Shown here: positions 23,119 through 36,937 of the stretch, one piece after another
Position numbering within the stretch: position 1 is the stretch's first letter
Layout of the letters: each line of letters opens with the position of its first letter
Source: Panulirus ornatus
Lineage: Eukaryota > Arthropoda > Malacostraca > Decapoda > Palinuridae
Direction of reading: 5' to 3'
Length of the DNA: 64,000 nucleotides
Assembly: GCF_036320965.1 (NCBI RefSeq)
Contig: NC_092235.1
Location: 2,303,346-2,367,345 of the forward strand
Program-made: the position numbers and the translations under genes
Notes under the pieces: model-generated
Seen by the model: only the letters and a program-made list of their open reading frames with translations
Told to the model about the DNA's origin: nothing
Database searches by the model: none

Positions 23119-24904
23119 CCCCTGATGTTTTCAATTAATGTTTAGCCTACCTAAATTTTCCAGTCGTACTTACGTATTTATGTGTTGTTTCCAAACGGTA
23201 ATTTGAAAGGAATGACCTTATATATTTGGGTGTTGTTTCCAAACTGTAATTTGAAAAGAATGGCCTCGCTGAGCCCCAAGATGAATATGTTTAGGAGAAT
23301 ACTCTTATTGTGAAGTAACATTGTCGTACAAGATGTAAAACAATTCCAAAGCTTTTTTCTTTTCTTCATGTTGCCACATTGTTTAAAGTATTTAGTTGAG
23401 CTAGATTGTTTTTCCTTGAAACTGCATGAAATATTTATTTTGGTGTAACTATTCCGTTAATAATTTTATCATTTCATGGATTTTCAGTTTTATCCTTATA
23501 CATATCTTCTTGTGTTTAATTACTTCATTCTGGTACCAGTTTTCACAACACATTATGTACTTCATATGTATTCCTCTCATTGCTATGGTTTACCCATATA
23601 TCAACTGAATTAGTTTTGAACTCATGTTGGCTTTTGTAGCCATTCCATTCATTCATGAGGACTTACAGAGAAAAGGAGGCATAAATAATAGAATGTGAAA
23701 TGAAATGTAATGTTCAAGCAGAAATATAACTGCAATGTTTTTATTCTGAAATGTAAAGTTTAGATTTTTTCCAGATTCTACAAGTATTCTTTCATTATTG
23801 TATATTTAATATTAATTCATTCATGCACTCCACTTTTTACATAAACATCAAATATTCATAAAGTTTTATCAACAAACACAAGATAGTTTTCAATATAGCA
23901 GACTGTAGAGAACAGGAACCAAGAAGTATCTGGTACTTCCATTAAATAAAGTTCCTTCATCCCTCCAGTTTTACCAAACAGCTTTCCTATCACGTGTAAC
24001 ATAATTGTCAAATAAGGATAGCCAGCACATCACTACATGACCAGACCCAAGTAAGGTATATCAAACTTCTTCATTCTGTGTTTCAAAATATAAAGCACAA
24101 GATGTGTAGTGATATAGTTTTTGGATGACATGTGCAAAAGTTATTGGCAGCCTTGCCTTGTGCAGGTCAAGATTTACTGGTCAATGAAAATCAACAAAAT
24201 CAAGAGAAGACAAAATTCGAATAAGAACTTAATAATTTCCATCAGTCATCCACCAATGTGTATGAAATTGATCTTCTCTCAGTTGTATTTATTTCCTTCA
24301 CTGTAGCTGGGATATAAAAGCTCTGTTAATTATTTCTGTTCATTACGGCTAGGATGAAGATGTTCATAATTCTTGAATAAGACTCCTCAGCCCTTAGGCG
24401 AAATATCGAGCCAGGCCATCAATCACTTTCTTGATGAGGAAGGGGTTGAGGGAAGCGTTGAACTGGTCACATGTAACATAACAAATTCTGCATTTGTGCA
24501 CTTAATGTCCAGCGTAGGTCGGTCAACTACGGGAGTAGTGAGTGGTTGGCTTACAACAGTCCATACCAGTGGGGCTAGACCCCAGATTCTGGGGTGGCGT
24601 GTGGTACCACCCCACACAAAAGGTACTTGTAACACCTTACATTTTCTCTAAGACAATATACGAGGCAGCTGATCAGACAGACAAGCGCCCCACAGTAGGG
24701 CCGGCTGGACGTACCAAGCTGGGTGGAGTTCTCCTGCTGTCATCACCTCTCACATGGTCGCACAATTGTGTCCAAACAACCTTCGTGAGATGTACCAGTG
24801 GTCCAGCAACACCAGAAATACCGGTCAACAACCACTTGTCTGTAAACACAAAAAGAGAAGAGTAAACATAGAAAATAAACACAAATGATATTTAGGGAAG
24901 GAAA
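23119..24904. other. No recognised gene
   Basis: AT-rich sequence with no known domain. A short near-duplicate (about 40 bp: tgttgtttccaaac.gtaatttgaaa) occurs at about 23,183 and 23,231. No continuation of the kinase gene is seen after the gap. 24,440-24,860 has somewhat higher GC and open frames on both strands but no recognisable product. Confidence 0.45.
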
Positions 24905-25300
24905 TGGGGGAATGCTTCACTAAGCTAAAGAGCTAAGCTAAGCCAAAGAAAAAAAAAACCCGGTAAATAAGGGAAGGCCTCTTTTACCAGTTCTGACCTT
25001 AACTGCTCCCACTTATTAAGATCTATCAATATACATACGTTCAGTCCTGAGTAACATTTCAAAATATGTAACACATTCGTCTGTTTCATCTAGATGTAGA
25101 AATATGAATATACAAGTGAGTAGATATATTTATGTTTTGACATATGTGTTACTCTTTCCGTTTTTGAAGTTTATTAAGATTTCTCTCAAGAAAAAATATG
25201 AAAAGATAACATGTTTTACGTGTGTCCATTATACATGTACCAGGTAAGGTAAGACAGCACGGCCAACTGCGGCCCTAATCAATATACCACGGGAACGTAT

Positions 25301-25455
25301 CACAGTAACCACTGGTCCGCGGAGGACCAATCACAGTAACCACTGGTCCGCAGAGGACCAATCACAGTAACCACTGGTCCGCGGAGGACCAATCACAGTA
25401 ACCACTGGTCCGCGGAGGACCAATCACAGTAACCACTGGTCCGCGGAGGACCAAT
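25301..25455. repeat. 31-bp minisatellite, 5 copies (copy B)
   Basis: Five units, against three in copy A; one unit carries a cgcaga variant in place of cgcgga. Confidence 0.92.
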
Positions 25456-25829
25456 CATGAATCACGAGCAGCAGCGGTCCACCAATAGGGAGTCGACGCA
25501 CAGTAGCGCTGCCCAAGTGGCTACCGGGGAAACAATATGGAGGAGTGGCCGAGCCCGGACACTGGCTCATCTGGGTCTATTTTCTTCCTTGGTCTTCATA
25601 ATGCTAAACACAATATCTTTTCATCGTAGGTAATTTATTACCTCATTAACATTTTGTGTATATTTCTAGTAGTGAACTGGTATTCCTAATTTAATGCAGT
25701 TCTTGATAACTTTTGTCTATTTATGTTTTGATCTGAATTCCAGTTTGCCTACCAACATGTGAATGATAATGAGATTACTGACTGTATAAAAGCTGTATAA
25801 AATAAATCTATAGTTTTAGTGTTAATTTT

Positions 25830-26148
25830 AAGGTTGCTAAGATTCCTAACAAAATACATTCTAGAAATTACGTTTTTGTACAGTGCCTCCATATTTCTAT
25901 TGAAAGAAAAGTCATTATCAAGTAATTACATTCCTTCACAGATTCTACAAGTTCACCACTAACATATAAATGTACCTGAGCCACTGGTAAGCTAATGTGA
26001 TTTACAGTCATTTGTTTTGTTTTCTGAACATTGAGTTCAAGGTCATTATCATTACATCATAACGTAAAATGTTCAACTTCCGGATACATGTCATCATCAT
26101 TTGTACATTGACTTAGGAAAACGGCATCATCTGCATACATAACTTGGC
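25830..26148 (-). pseudogene. L2/CR1-like LINE RT fragment, catalytic-box part (copy B)
   Basis: On the minus strand, downstream of the satellite, it reads YADDAVFLSQCTNDDD, then NDNDLELNVQKTKQM and VAQVHLYVSGELVESVKECN: the RT catalytic YADD box and the following conserved strand region of L2/CR1-type LINEs. Internal stops show it is dead. Together with 27,889-28,245 it flanks the 67-bp array in proper RT order, with the segment between motif A and YADD replaced by the array. Confidence 0.7.
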
Positions 26149-27888
26149 AACATGACACCAACACTCACTAGTATACTGGCTGACCACACCATCCACCTCT
26201 GTGCTCCACCTGGCCAACATGACACCAACACTCACTAGTATACTGGCTGACCACACCATCCACCTCTGTGCTCCACCTGGCCAACATGACACCAACACTC
26301 ACTAGCATACTGGCTGACCACACCATCCACCTCTGTGCTCCACCTGGCCAACATGACACCAACACTCACTAGTATACTGGCTGACCACACCATCCACCTC
26401 TGTGCTCCACCTGGCCAACATGACACCAACACTTACTAGTATACTGGCTGACCACACCATCCACCTCTGTGCTCCACCTGGCCAACATGACACCAACACT
26501 CACTAGTATACTGGCTGACCACACCATCCACCTCTGTGCTCCACCTGGTCAACATGACACCAACACTCACTAGTATACTGGCTGACCACACCATCCACCT
26601 CTGTGCTCCACCTGGTCAACATGACACCAACACTCACTAGTATACTGGCTGACCACACCATCCACCTCTGTGCTCCACCTGGCCAACATGACACCAACAC
26701 TTACTAGTATACTGGCTGACCACATCATCCACCTCTGTGCTCCACCTGGCCAACATGACACCAACACTCACTAGTATACTGGCTGACCACACCATCCACC
26801 TCTGTGCTCCACCTGGCCAACATGACACCAACACTTACTAGTATACTGGCTGACCACACCATCCACCTCTGTGCTCCACCTGGCCAACATGACACCAACA
26901 CTCACTAGTATACTGGCTGACCACACCATCCACCTCTGTGCTCCACCTGGCCAACATGACACCAACACTCACTAGTATACTGGCTGACCACACCATCCAC
27001 CTCTGTGCTCCACCTGGCGAACATGACACCAACACTCACTAGTATACTGGCTGACCACACCATCCACCTCTGTGCTCCACCTGGCCAACATGACACCAAC
27101 ACTTGCTGGTATACTGGCTGACCACACCATCCACCTCTGTGCTCCACCTGGCCAACATGACACCAACACTCACTAGTATACTGGCTGACCACACCATCCA
27201 CCTCTGTGCTCCACCTGGCCAACATGACACCAACACTCACTAGTATACTGGCTGACCACACCATCCACCTCTGTGCTCCACCTGGCGAACATGACACCAA
27301 CACTTGCTGGTATACTGGCTGACCACACCATCCACCTCTGTGCTCCACCTGGCGAACATGACACCAGCACGCACTAGTATACTGACTGACCACACCATCC
27401 ACCTCTGTGCTCCACCTGGCCAACATGACACCAACACTCACTAGTATACGGGCTGACCACACCATCCACCTCTGTCCTCCACCTTGCCAACACGACACCA
27501 GCACGCACTAGTATGCTGACTGACCACACCATCCACCTCTGTGCTCCACCTGGCCAACATGACACCAACACTCACTAGTATACGGGCTGACCACACCATC
27601 CACCTCTGTCCTCCACCTTGCCAACACGACACCAGCACGCACTAGTATGCTGACTGACCACACCATCCACCTCTGTGCTCCACCTGGCCAACATGACACC
27701 AACACTCACTAGTATACTGGCTGACCACACTATCCACCTCTGTGCTCCACCTGGCCAACATGACACCAACACTCACTAGTATACTGGCTGACCACACCAT
27801 CCACCTCTGTGCTCCACCTGGCCAACATGACACCAACACTCACTAGTATACTGGCTGACCACACCATCCACCTCCGTGCTCCACTTGT
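26149..27888. repeat. 67-bp satellite array, about 26 copies (copy B)
   Basis: About 26 units of 67 bp. Unit variants include cactcact/cacttact and blocks with acgggctgacc or gcacgcactag that recur together every two units at 27,400-27,660, indicating a small higher-order repeat. The minus strand lacks stops in most units and 67 is not divisible by 3, so overlapping 65-residue ORFs recur every 67 bp; these are artefacts of the repeat. Confidence 0.97.
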
Positions 27889-28245
27889 ATTTGTTTCATG
27901 ATATCCAATTTTTCATGTAAGAAATTGAACATATTGAGGCCTTCCTGTAAGGAAAACATTATTCCAGAGAGTTTAGTTAGAATTGACATTCATGTTATTA
28001 AGTTTATGCATCATTATATGATGCTGAATGGTGTTGAAAGTACTAGAAAAATCTACAAAATATTGTATATCGTTAATATTAGATGTGTTCATATGATCGA
28101 GAACATAATCAATAAAGCAGAGTTACATCCTCTACACCTCGATTTCTCGTATAAGTGAACTAGAAAGCGATCGGTAAATTGTTGGACTTGTTGGTAAAGT
28201 CTGGTTTTGATAAACTTCTCAAAAAAAATCATCAAAATCAAAATC
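27889..28245 (-). pseudogene. L2/CR1-like LINE RT fragment, motif A part (copy B)
   Basis: Minus strand: FEKFIKTRLYQQVQQFTDRF, then (frame shift) CNSALLIM-type text and FVDFSSTFNTIQHHIMMHKL, then TGRPQYVQFLHEKLDIMK up to the satellite. These match the finger and palm motif A regions of L2/CR1-type RTs. At least one frameshift is present. Confidence 0.7.
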
Positions 28246-28255
28246 AAAGAGAATA

Positions 28256-28836
28256 TATGTTTCAGAGGTGGAGGAAACGAGAAGTGGGAGAAGAAATTGG
28301 AGGTGGAAAGATGGAGTGAAAAAGATTTTGAGTGATCGAGGCATGTACATGCAGGAGGGTGAAAGGCGTGCAAGGAATAGAGTGAATTGGAACTATGTAG
28401 TATACCGGGGTCGACGTGCTGTCAATGGATTGAACCAGGGCATGCGAAGCGTCTGGGGTAGACAACGGAAAGTTTTGTGGGGCCTGTGGGAGCTGTAGTT
28501 TCGGTGAATTATACATGACAGCTAGAGACTGTGTGAACGAATTTGGCCTTTGTTGTCTTTTCCCAGCACTACCTTGCGCGCAAGCGGGGTGAGGGGGTTG
28601 TCATTTCATGTGTGGCGGGGTGGCGATGGAATAGATGAAAGCAGCATGTATGAATATATGCATGTGCATATATGTATATGTCTGTGCATGTATGTGTATA
28701 TATACGTTGAAATTTATAGGTATGTACATGTGTGTGTGTGGGCGTTTATGTATATACATGTGCATGTAGGTGGGTTGGGCCATTCTTTCGTGTGTTTCCT
28801 TGCGCTACCTCGCTAACGCGAAAGACATCAATAATG

Positions 28837-28837
<1 letters not shown>
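28256..28837 (+). mobile_element. RTE-type LINE 3' end and 3' UTR, diverged subfamily (copy B)
   Basis: Same as 1,811-2,394: C-terminal tail RARNRVNWNYVVYRGRRAVN, 3' UTR, and end at (AT)n. Confidence 0.75.

Positions 28838-28892
<55 letters not shown>
28838..28892. repeat. (AT)n microsatellite
   Basis: About 55 bp, against about 95 bp at the matching site in copy A. Confidence 0.95.
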
Positions 28893-28900
<8 letters not shown>

Positions 28901-29131
28901 CATACTATTCGCCATTTCCCGCATTAGCGAGGTAGCGTTAAGAACAGAGGACTGGGCCTTTGAGGGAATATCCTCATATGGCCCCCTTCACTGTTCCTTC
29001 TTTTGGAAAATTTAAAAAAAAAAAAAGATGAGAGTGGAGGATTTCCAGCCCCCCGCTCCCTTCCCTTTTAGTCGCCTTCTACGACACGCAGGGAATACGT
29101 GGGAAGTATTCTTTCTCCCCTATCCCCAGGG
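28893..29131 (-). mobile_element. SINE body of the 5S-headed family, headless (copy B)
   Basis: Matches 2,491-2,734 and is bounded by (AT)n on both sides. Confidence 0.75.
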
Positions 29132-29314
<183 letters not shown>

Positions 29315-31341
29315 GGGGAGGTGATAACAAGCAGTGGTGATGTGAGAAGGAGATGGAGTGAGTATTTTGAAGGTTTGTTGAATGTGTTTGATGATAGAGT
29401 GGTAGATATAGGGTGTTTTGGTCGAGGTGGTGTGCAAAGTGAGAGGGTTGGGGAAAATGATTTGGTAAACAGAGAAGAGGTAGTAAAAGCTTTGCGGAAG
29501 ATTAAAGCCGGCAAGGCAACAGGTTTGGATGGTATTGCAGTGGAATTTATTAAAAAAAGGTGTGACTCTATTGTTGACTGGTTGGTAAGGTTATTCAATG
29601 TATGTATGATTCATTGTGAGGTTCCTGAGGATTGGCGGAATGCGTGCATAGTGCCATTGTACAAAGGCAAAGGGGATAAGAGTGAGTGCTCAAATTACAG
29701 AGGTATAAGTTTGTTGAGTATTCCTAGTAAATTATATGGGAGGGTATTGATTGAGAGGGTGAAGGCATGTACAGAGCATCAGACTGGGGACGAGCAGTGT
29801 GGCTTCAGAAGTGGTAGAGGATGTGTGGATCAGGTGTTTGATTTGAAGAATGTATGTGAGAAATACTTAGAAAAGCAAATGGATTTGTATGTACCATTTA
29901 CGGATCTGGAGAAGGCATATGATAGAGTTGATAGAGATGCTCTGTGGAAGGTATTAAGAATATATGGTGTGGGAGGGAAGTTGTTAGAAGCAGTGAAAAG
30001 CTTTTATCGAGGCTGTAAGGCATGTGTACGTGTAGGAAGAGAGGAAAGTGATTGGTTCTTGGTGAATGTAGGTTTGCGGCAGGGGTGTGTGATGTCTCCA
30101 TGGTTGTTTCATTTGTTTATGGATGGGGTTGTTAGGGAGGTGAATGCAAGAGTTTTTGAAAGAGGGGCAAGTATGAAGTCTGTTGATGAGAGAGCTTGGG
30201 AAGTGAGTCAGTTGTTGTTCGCTGATGATACAGCGCTGGTGGCTGATTCATGTGAGAAACTGCAGAAGCTGGTGACTGAGTTTGGTGAAATGTGTGAAAG
30301 AAGAAAGTTAAGAGTAAATGTGAATAAGAGCAAGGTTATTAGGTACAGTAGGGTTGAGGGTCAAGTCAAATGGGAGGTAAGTTTCAATGGAGAAAAACTG
30401 GAGGAAGTAATGTGTTTTAGATATCTGGGAGTGGATCTGGTAGTGGATGGAACCATGGAAGCGGAAGTGAATCATAGGGTGGGGGGAGGGGGCGAAAATC
30501 CTGGATAGGCTATGGATAGAGTTGTGCGTAGGAGGGTGGATGTGCTGGAAATGAGATGTTTGAAGACAATATGTGGTGTGAGGTGGTTTGATCGAGTAAG
30601 TAATGTAAGGGTAAGAGAGATGTGTGGAAATAAAAAGAGCGTGGTTGAGAGAGCAGAAGAGGGTGTTTTGAAATGGTTTGGGCACATGGAGAGAATGAGT
30701 GAGGAAAGATTGACCAAGAGGATGTATGTGTCGGAGGTGGATTGAACGAGGAAAAGTGGGAGATCAAAGTGGAGGTGGAAAGATGGAGTGAAAAAGATTT
30801 TGAGTGATCGGGGCCTGAACATGCAGGAGGGTGAAAGGCGGGCAAGGAATAGAGTGAATTGGATCGATGTGGTGTACCGGGGTCGACGTGCTGTTAATGG
30901 AATGAATTAGGGCATGTGAAGCGTCTGGGGTAAACCATGGAAAGTTGTGTGGGGCCTGGATGTGGAAAGGGAGCTGTGGTTTCGGGCATTATTCCATGAC
31001 AGCTAGAGACTGAGTGTGAACGAATGGCGCCTTTGTTGTCCTTTCCTAGTGCTACCTCGCACACATGAGGGAGGAGGGGGATGTTATTCCATGTGTGGCG
31101 AGGTGGCAATGGAATGAATGAAGGCAGACAGTGTGAATTGTGTGCATGTGTATATATGTATGTGTCTGTGTGTGTATATATATGTGTACATTGAGATGTA
31201 TGGGTATGTATATTTGCGTGTGTGGACGTGTATGTGTATACATGTGTATGGGGGTGGGTTGGACCACTTCTTTCGTCCGTTTCCTTGCGCTAACTCACAA
31301 ACGCGGGAGACAGCGACAAAGCAAAATAATAATAATAATAA

Positions 31342-31343
<2 letters not shown>
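29315..31343 (+). pseudogene. RTE-type LINE, RT to 3' UTR, plus strand (copy B)
   Basis: The frame runs from the (AT)n end through [83 protein letters not shown], the intact catalytic FADDTALVA, and the thumb-like FRYLGVDLV. At about 30,500 a deletion of roughly 130 bp breaks the frame; the C-terminal tail (WFDRVSNVRVREMCGNK, GHMERMSEERLTKR) follows in a new frame to about 30,905. The 3' UTR runs to 31,343 and ends with aaagcaaaataataata before (AT)n. The endonuclease is missing, so it is 5'-truncated. Confidence 0.88.
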
Positions 31344-31427
<84 letters not shown>

Positions 31428-31428
31428 G
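31344..31428. repeat. (AT)n at the centre of a LINE palindrome
   Basis: About 85 bp of (AT)n separates two RTE copies meeting tail to tail (3' UTRs face each other at 31,343 and 31,429). Confidence 0.95.
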
Positions 31429-34278
31429 ATTATTTATTTATTTATTTTGCTTTGTAGCTGTCTCCCGCTTTAGCGGGGTAGCGCAAGGAAACAGACGAAA
31501 GAATGGCCCAACCCACCCACATTTGAAATAAAAGCCCTCTCTCCCCTCATGTGTGCGAGGTAGCGCTAGGAAAAGACAAGAAAGGCCCCATTCGTTCACA
31601 CTCAGTCTCTAACTGTCATGTAATAATGCACCGAAACAACAGCTCTCTTTCCAGATCCAGGCCCCACAGAACTTTCCATGGTTTACCCCAGACGCTTCAC
31701 ATGCCCTGGTTCAATCCACTGACAGCACGTCGACCCCGGTATACCACATCGTTCCAATTCACTCTATTCCTTGCACGCCTTTCACCCTCCTGCATGTTCA
31801 GGCCCCGATCACTCAAAATCTTTTTCACTCCATCTTTCCACCTCCACTTTGGACTCCCACTTCTCCTCGTTCCCTCCACATCTGACACATATATCCTCTT
31901 GGTCAATCTTTCCTCGCTCATTCTCTACATGTGACCAAACCATTTCAAAACACCATCTTCTGCTCTCTCAACCACGCTCTATTTATTTCCACACATCTCT
32001 CTTACCCTTACATTACTTACTCGATCAAACCACCTCACACCACATATTGTCCTCAAACTCTATCCATAGCCCATGCCTCGCAACCATACAACATTGTTGG
32101 AACCACTATTCCTTCAAACATAGTCATTTTTGCTTTCCGGGATAATGTTCTCGACTTCCAAACATTCTTCAAGGCTCCAAGAGTTTTCGCCCCCTCCCCC
32201 ACCCTATGATTCACTTCCGCTTCCATGGTTCCATCCACTACCAGATCCACTCCCAGATATCTAAAACACTTTACTTCCTCCAGATTTTCTCCATTCAAAC
32301 TTACCTCCCAATTGACTTGACCCTCAACCCTACTGTACCTAATAACCTTGCTCTTATTCACATTTACTCTTAACTTTCTTCTCTCACACACTTTACCAAA
32401 CTCAGTCACCAGCTTCTGCAGTTTTTCACATGAATCAGCCACCAGCGCTGTATCATCAGCGAACAACAACTGACTCACTTCCCAAGCTCTCTCATCCACA
32501 GCCGACTGCATACTTGCCCATCTTTCCAAAACTCTTGCATTCACCTCCCTAACAACCCCATCCATAAACAAATTAAACAACCAAGGAGACATCAAACACC
32601 CCTGCCGCAAACCTACATTCACTGAGAACCAATCACTTTCCTCTCTTCCTACACGTACACATCCCTTACATCCTCGATAAAAACTTTTCACTGCTTCCAA
32701 CAACTTGCCTCCCACACCATATTTTCTTATTACCTTCCACAGAGCATCTCTATCAACTCTATCATATGCCTCCTCCAGATCCTTAAATGGTACTTACAAA
32801 TCCATTTGCTTTTCTAAGTATTTCTCACATACATTCTTCAAATCAAACACCTGATCCACACATCCTCTACCACTTCTGAAACCACACTGCTCTTCCCCAT
32901 TCCTATGCTCTGCACATGCCTTCACCCTCTCAATCCATATCCTCCCATATAATTTACCAGGAATACTTAACAAACTTATACCTCTGCAATTTGAGCACAC
33001 CCTTTTATCCCCTTTGCCTTTGTACAATGGCACTATGCAAGCATTCCGCCAATTCTCAGGCACCTCACCATGAATCATATTTACATTAAATAACCTTACC
33101 AACCAGTCAACAATACAGTCACCCCCTTTTTTAAATTCCACTGCAGTACCATCCAAACCTGCTGCCTTGCCGGCTTTCATCTTCCGCGACGTTCTTACTA
33201 TCTCTTCTCTGTTTACCAAATCATTTTCCCTAACCCTCTCACTTTGCACACCACCTCGACCAAAACACCCTATATCTGCCACTCTATCATCAAACACATT
33301 CAACAAACCTTCAAAATACTCACTCCATCTCCTCACATCACCACTGCTTGTTATCACCTCCCCATTAGCCCCCTTCACTGAAGTTCCCATTTGCTCCCTT
33401 GTCTTACGCACTTTATTAACCTCCTTCCAAAACATCTTTTTATTCTCTCTAAAATTTAATGATGCTCTCTCACCCCAACTCTCATTTGCCCTCTTTTTCA
33501 CCTCTTGCACCTTTCTCTTGATCTCCTGCCTCTTTCCTTTATACATCTCCCACTCATTTGCATTTTTTCCCTGCAAAAATCGTCCAAATTCCTCTCTCTT
33601 CTCTTTCACTAATAATCTTACTTCTTCATCCCACCACTCACTACCCTTTCTAATCAACCCACCTCCCACGTTTCTCATGCCACAAGCATCTTTTGCGCAA
33701 GCCATCACTGCTTCCCTAAATACATCCCATTCCTCCCCCACTCCCCTTACTTCCTTTGTTCTCACCTTTTTCCATTCTGTACTCAGTCTCTCCTAGTAAT
33801 TCCTCATACAAGTCTCCTTCCCAAGCTCACTTACTCTCACCACCCTCTTCACCCCAACATTCTCTCTTCTTTTCTGAAAACCCCTACAAATCTTCACCTT
33901 CGCCTCCACAAGACAATGATCAGACATCCCTCCAGTTGCACCTCTCAGCACATTAACATCCAAAAGTCTCTCTTTCGCGCGCCTATCAATTAACACGTAG
34001 TCCAATAACGATCTCTGGCCATCTCTCCTACTTACATACGTATACTTATGTATATCTCGCTTTTTAAACCCGTTTTTCCCAATCACCAGTCCTTTTTCAG
34101 CACATAAATCTACAAGCTCTTCACCATTTCCACTCACAACACTGAATACCCCATGTATACCATTTATTCCCTCGACTGCCACATTACTCACCTTTGCATT
34201 CAAATCACCCATCACTATAACCCGGTCTTGTGCATCAAAACCACTAACACACACATTTAGCTGCCTCCAAAACACTTG
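31429..34278 (-). pseudogene. RTE-type LINE, 3' UTR to endonuclease, minus strand (copy B)
   Basis: Counterpart of 3,250-5,902 but with its whole 3' UTR (31,429-31,690). On the minus strand from 34,278 it encodes endonuclease (GDLNAKV, SDHCLVEAKV), linker and RT with intact [11 protein letters not shown]. Lesions: a private stop TAG at 33,793-33,795, the shared stop near 32,791 (Tyr position, as at 4,415), loss of one codon near 33,135, and a 37-bp deletion near 32,058 that shifts frame before the C-terminal tail. Three stops of copy A (4,940, 4,508, 4,100) are absent here. Confidence 0.88.
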
Positions 34279-34514
34279 CCTATGAGTCCACGGGGAAAAT
34301 GAAACACGATAAGTTCCCAAGTGCACTTTCGTGTAACAATAACATTATCAGGAGAGACACAAGAGAAAAATATAACAGTCACTTGATATACAACGAAGAG
34401 ACGTAGCTAGGACGCCATTTGGTAAACATGCGATTTTCCAAGACAGACAACGAGCGCATCATAAACTTATTATGTGGACAAGAAAGTGAATTGTTTACAA
34501 ATTTTATCAACAAT
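34279..34514 (-). mobile_element. Penelope-like element terminal fragment (copy B)
   Basis: Same as 5,903-6,137 with the identical junction to the LINE endonuclease. The hammerhead-like core here reads CTGATAA (rc of 34,346-34,352), so the invariant G8 is changed and the motif should be inactive. Confidence 0.8.
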
Positions 34515-35532
34515 AAATCATGGAGATCAGAATCCATAATTTCACTTTGCATACGTTCTTATAATCCTTTGAAGTTTGAAAATAATTTTGTATTACTTGC
34601 ATCAGTGAGCAATAGATTGCATTACTCATCCTGAAATTTATGCCCTTAATTGAATGAATTTCATTGAGCTGCGAGTAGTACAGATTAACATAAACACACT
34701 GAAATATCCTTATCATTGATGTCCAAATGCAACAGATTTGTTTTGTTAAGTTATCAGTATCAAGAAATAATTAATGTCATGACGGTTTATACCTTTTCTA
34801 AATCAAGCAAAACTTATGACCTTTCTCATAGGTCACTGATCGTTAAAATCAACACATAAAAATCTATCTTTCCTCGATAATTATCTTACTTATTTTGCTT
34901 GATTGACAATGAAGCACCAGGGTTGACCCCACCCAGGATCTATTACCCTCCTCCTATCCTTCTCTTTCTCACCACACAACAAACTATTTTAAGATCCTTC
35001 AACTGCCATAAGCATCTCCTCCCCCAACCATCAATAATCAAGACAGACATTCACAACTTTTGTGTCCAGTTATCATTAGCTTTTAGGTATTTAGTGTTTA
35101 TTTCATTATTGTGGCTCAATGACCTTTAACTGTACATTGTCACTGTATCCACCATCATTATATACATCTTGTTATACATTTAATGTACTTTCAATGTTTG
35201 ACGTATGGTATGGTTTCAGGCTTAATGACCTTTGCTACTCATAACCATCAACATCTATCAACATATGTACATTCCTGTTATCATGTAGCAAATATTGTAA
35301 TGTGAATGGCTTGTCGTATGGTAGAGATACTGGTTTAATGATCTTTACCAGTTAATAACCAATGAATCCAACGATACACACATCCCCTGACGTTGTATAC
35401 AGCGAACCGTCGTATGATAAGGTCCCGTGCCAGGCAGGAACATGGCCAATCTCTCAACAACAAACTACCTGTTAGACAAGATCAGATACAGGGCCGGGTT
35501 GAGGTGAGGACCAGTACATACACCTAGAGAGG

Positions 35533-35820
35533 CTAACAACGATACCATAGACCCGTGAAGCAAAGACCTGCTGCTCAACCTAACAACGACACCATAGACC
35601 CGTGAAGCGGAGACCTGCTGCTCAACCTAACAACGACACCATAGACCTGTGAAGCGGAGACCTGCTGCTCAACCTAACAACGACACCATAGACCCGTGAA
35701 GCAAAGACCTGCTGCTCAACCTAACAACGACACCATAGACCCGTGAAGCAGAGACCTGCTGCTCAACCTAACAACGACACCATAGACCCGTGAACCAGAG
35801 ACCTGCTGCTCAACCTAACA
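35533..35820. repeat. 47-bp minisatellite, about 6 copies (copy B)
   Basis: Six units with single-base variants (gaagca/gaagcg/gaacca), against two in copy A. Confidence 0.9.
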
Positions 35821-36937
35821 ATGAGACAAAACTACATTTCAGCATGACACTTGACGAATCTAACAACAAAAGTATTTTCCTCAGTTGTAAATACATATAT
35901 ATGATTATGGATTTTGGCTCAACGATCATTATATAATCAATAAATCTAATAATTCAGAGTTTTGCTCCTGTTTCATCCTCTCTCTGGTCGACAACTCATT
36001 ATGTTATTCTCTCTGACAATATGAATATGTAATTAATGAGAATAAATATTTTGTGTTCGCAGGTAATAATGTAAGGTGTAACTCGCATTAATAAACATAC
36101 CAGATTATCTAACCTTCTATCATATCATCCTTCACCCTCTGTCCTTCCAGATAATGTAAGTCTTGTTATCTTAATGTCTTCATGTGGGAAATTCTAATGA
36201 CATTATCATCATCCGTCTCTGAATGCCATCAGAGGTATTTTTGTACACAAATATAATTAGCAATATATGCAGCACAATGTAAGTGATGTGTGACTAACTA
36301 TAGCTGTAATATTACCTGTTCATTCTTGCTACTAACACATGACACCAAGTTGCCTGTTAGTCTTATTACGTACATTAATACACTGTTGTCTTGGCTTTAC
36401 ATCTCTACTAATGATGACACCTAAATCCTTCTCCTGCCTTGATAGTTTTATTTCCACATCTTAAGATGATACTGTAGTTTGCCTGCTATGTGTACACAGT
36501 GTAAACATGTTGCATATGTCTACAGTGAATATCACTGGCCATTGTACACTGTACACCGATAGCCTGTTAAGATCTTCCTGCAATGTAATAAGATTCTGTT
36601 TAACTCGAAGAAACGATTTCAATGCGTTTAGGAAAAAAAAAATTGATATATATCTAAAGTTGATATTTTCAAAGAGAAGTACAGAACAAGACAGATCACA
36701 TTTATTATATCACATATCAGTTCACCAGGTAAAGACACCATTATAACATATTGTGAAACTAATATATAGCATGATTCATGTACAAGGACCATCTTCTACA
36801 CATGACCAATATTTCACAACCATCACAAAATGATTCACTGATAAAGCCAGTGTATGTAATGTCCTTCCTTTTCCTCAGCTCATTAGGCATTTTCCGTGAC
36901 CCAACCTATATGTTATTTGTCCCCTCATTTGTGACCT

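Noticed and set aside
26113..27839. Many overlapping 65- to 199-residue minus-strand ORFs as a possible repetitive protein gene
   Set aside because: They recur every 67 bp in rotating frames because the satellite unit has few stops; there is no start context, and the period is not a multiple of 3.
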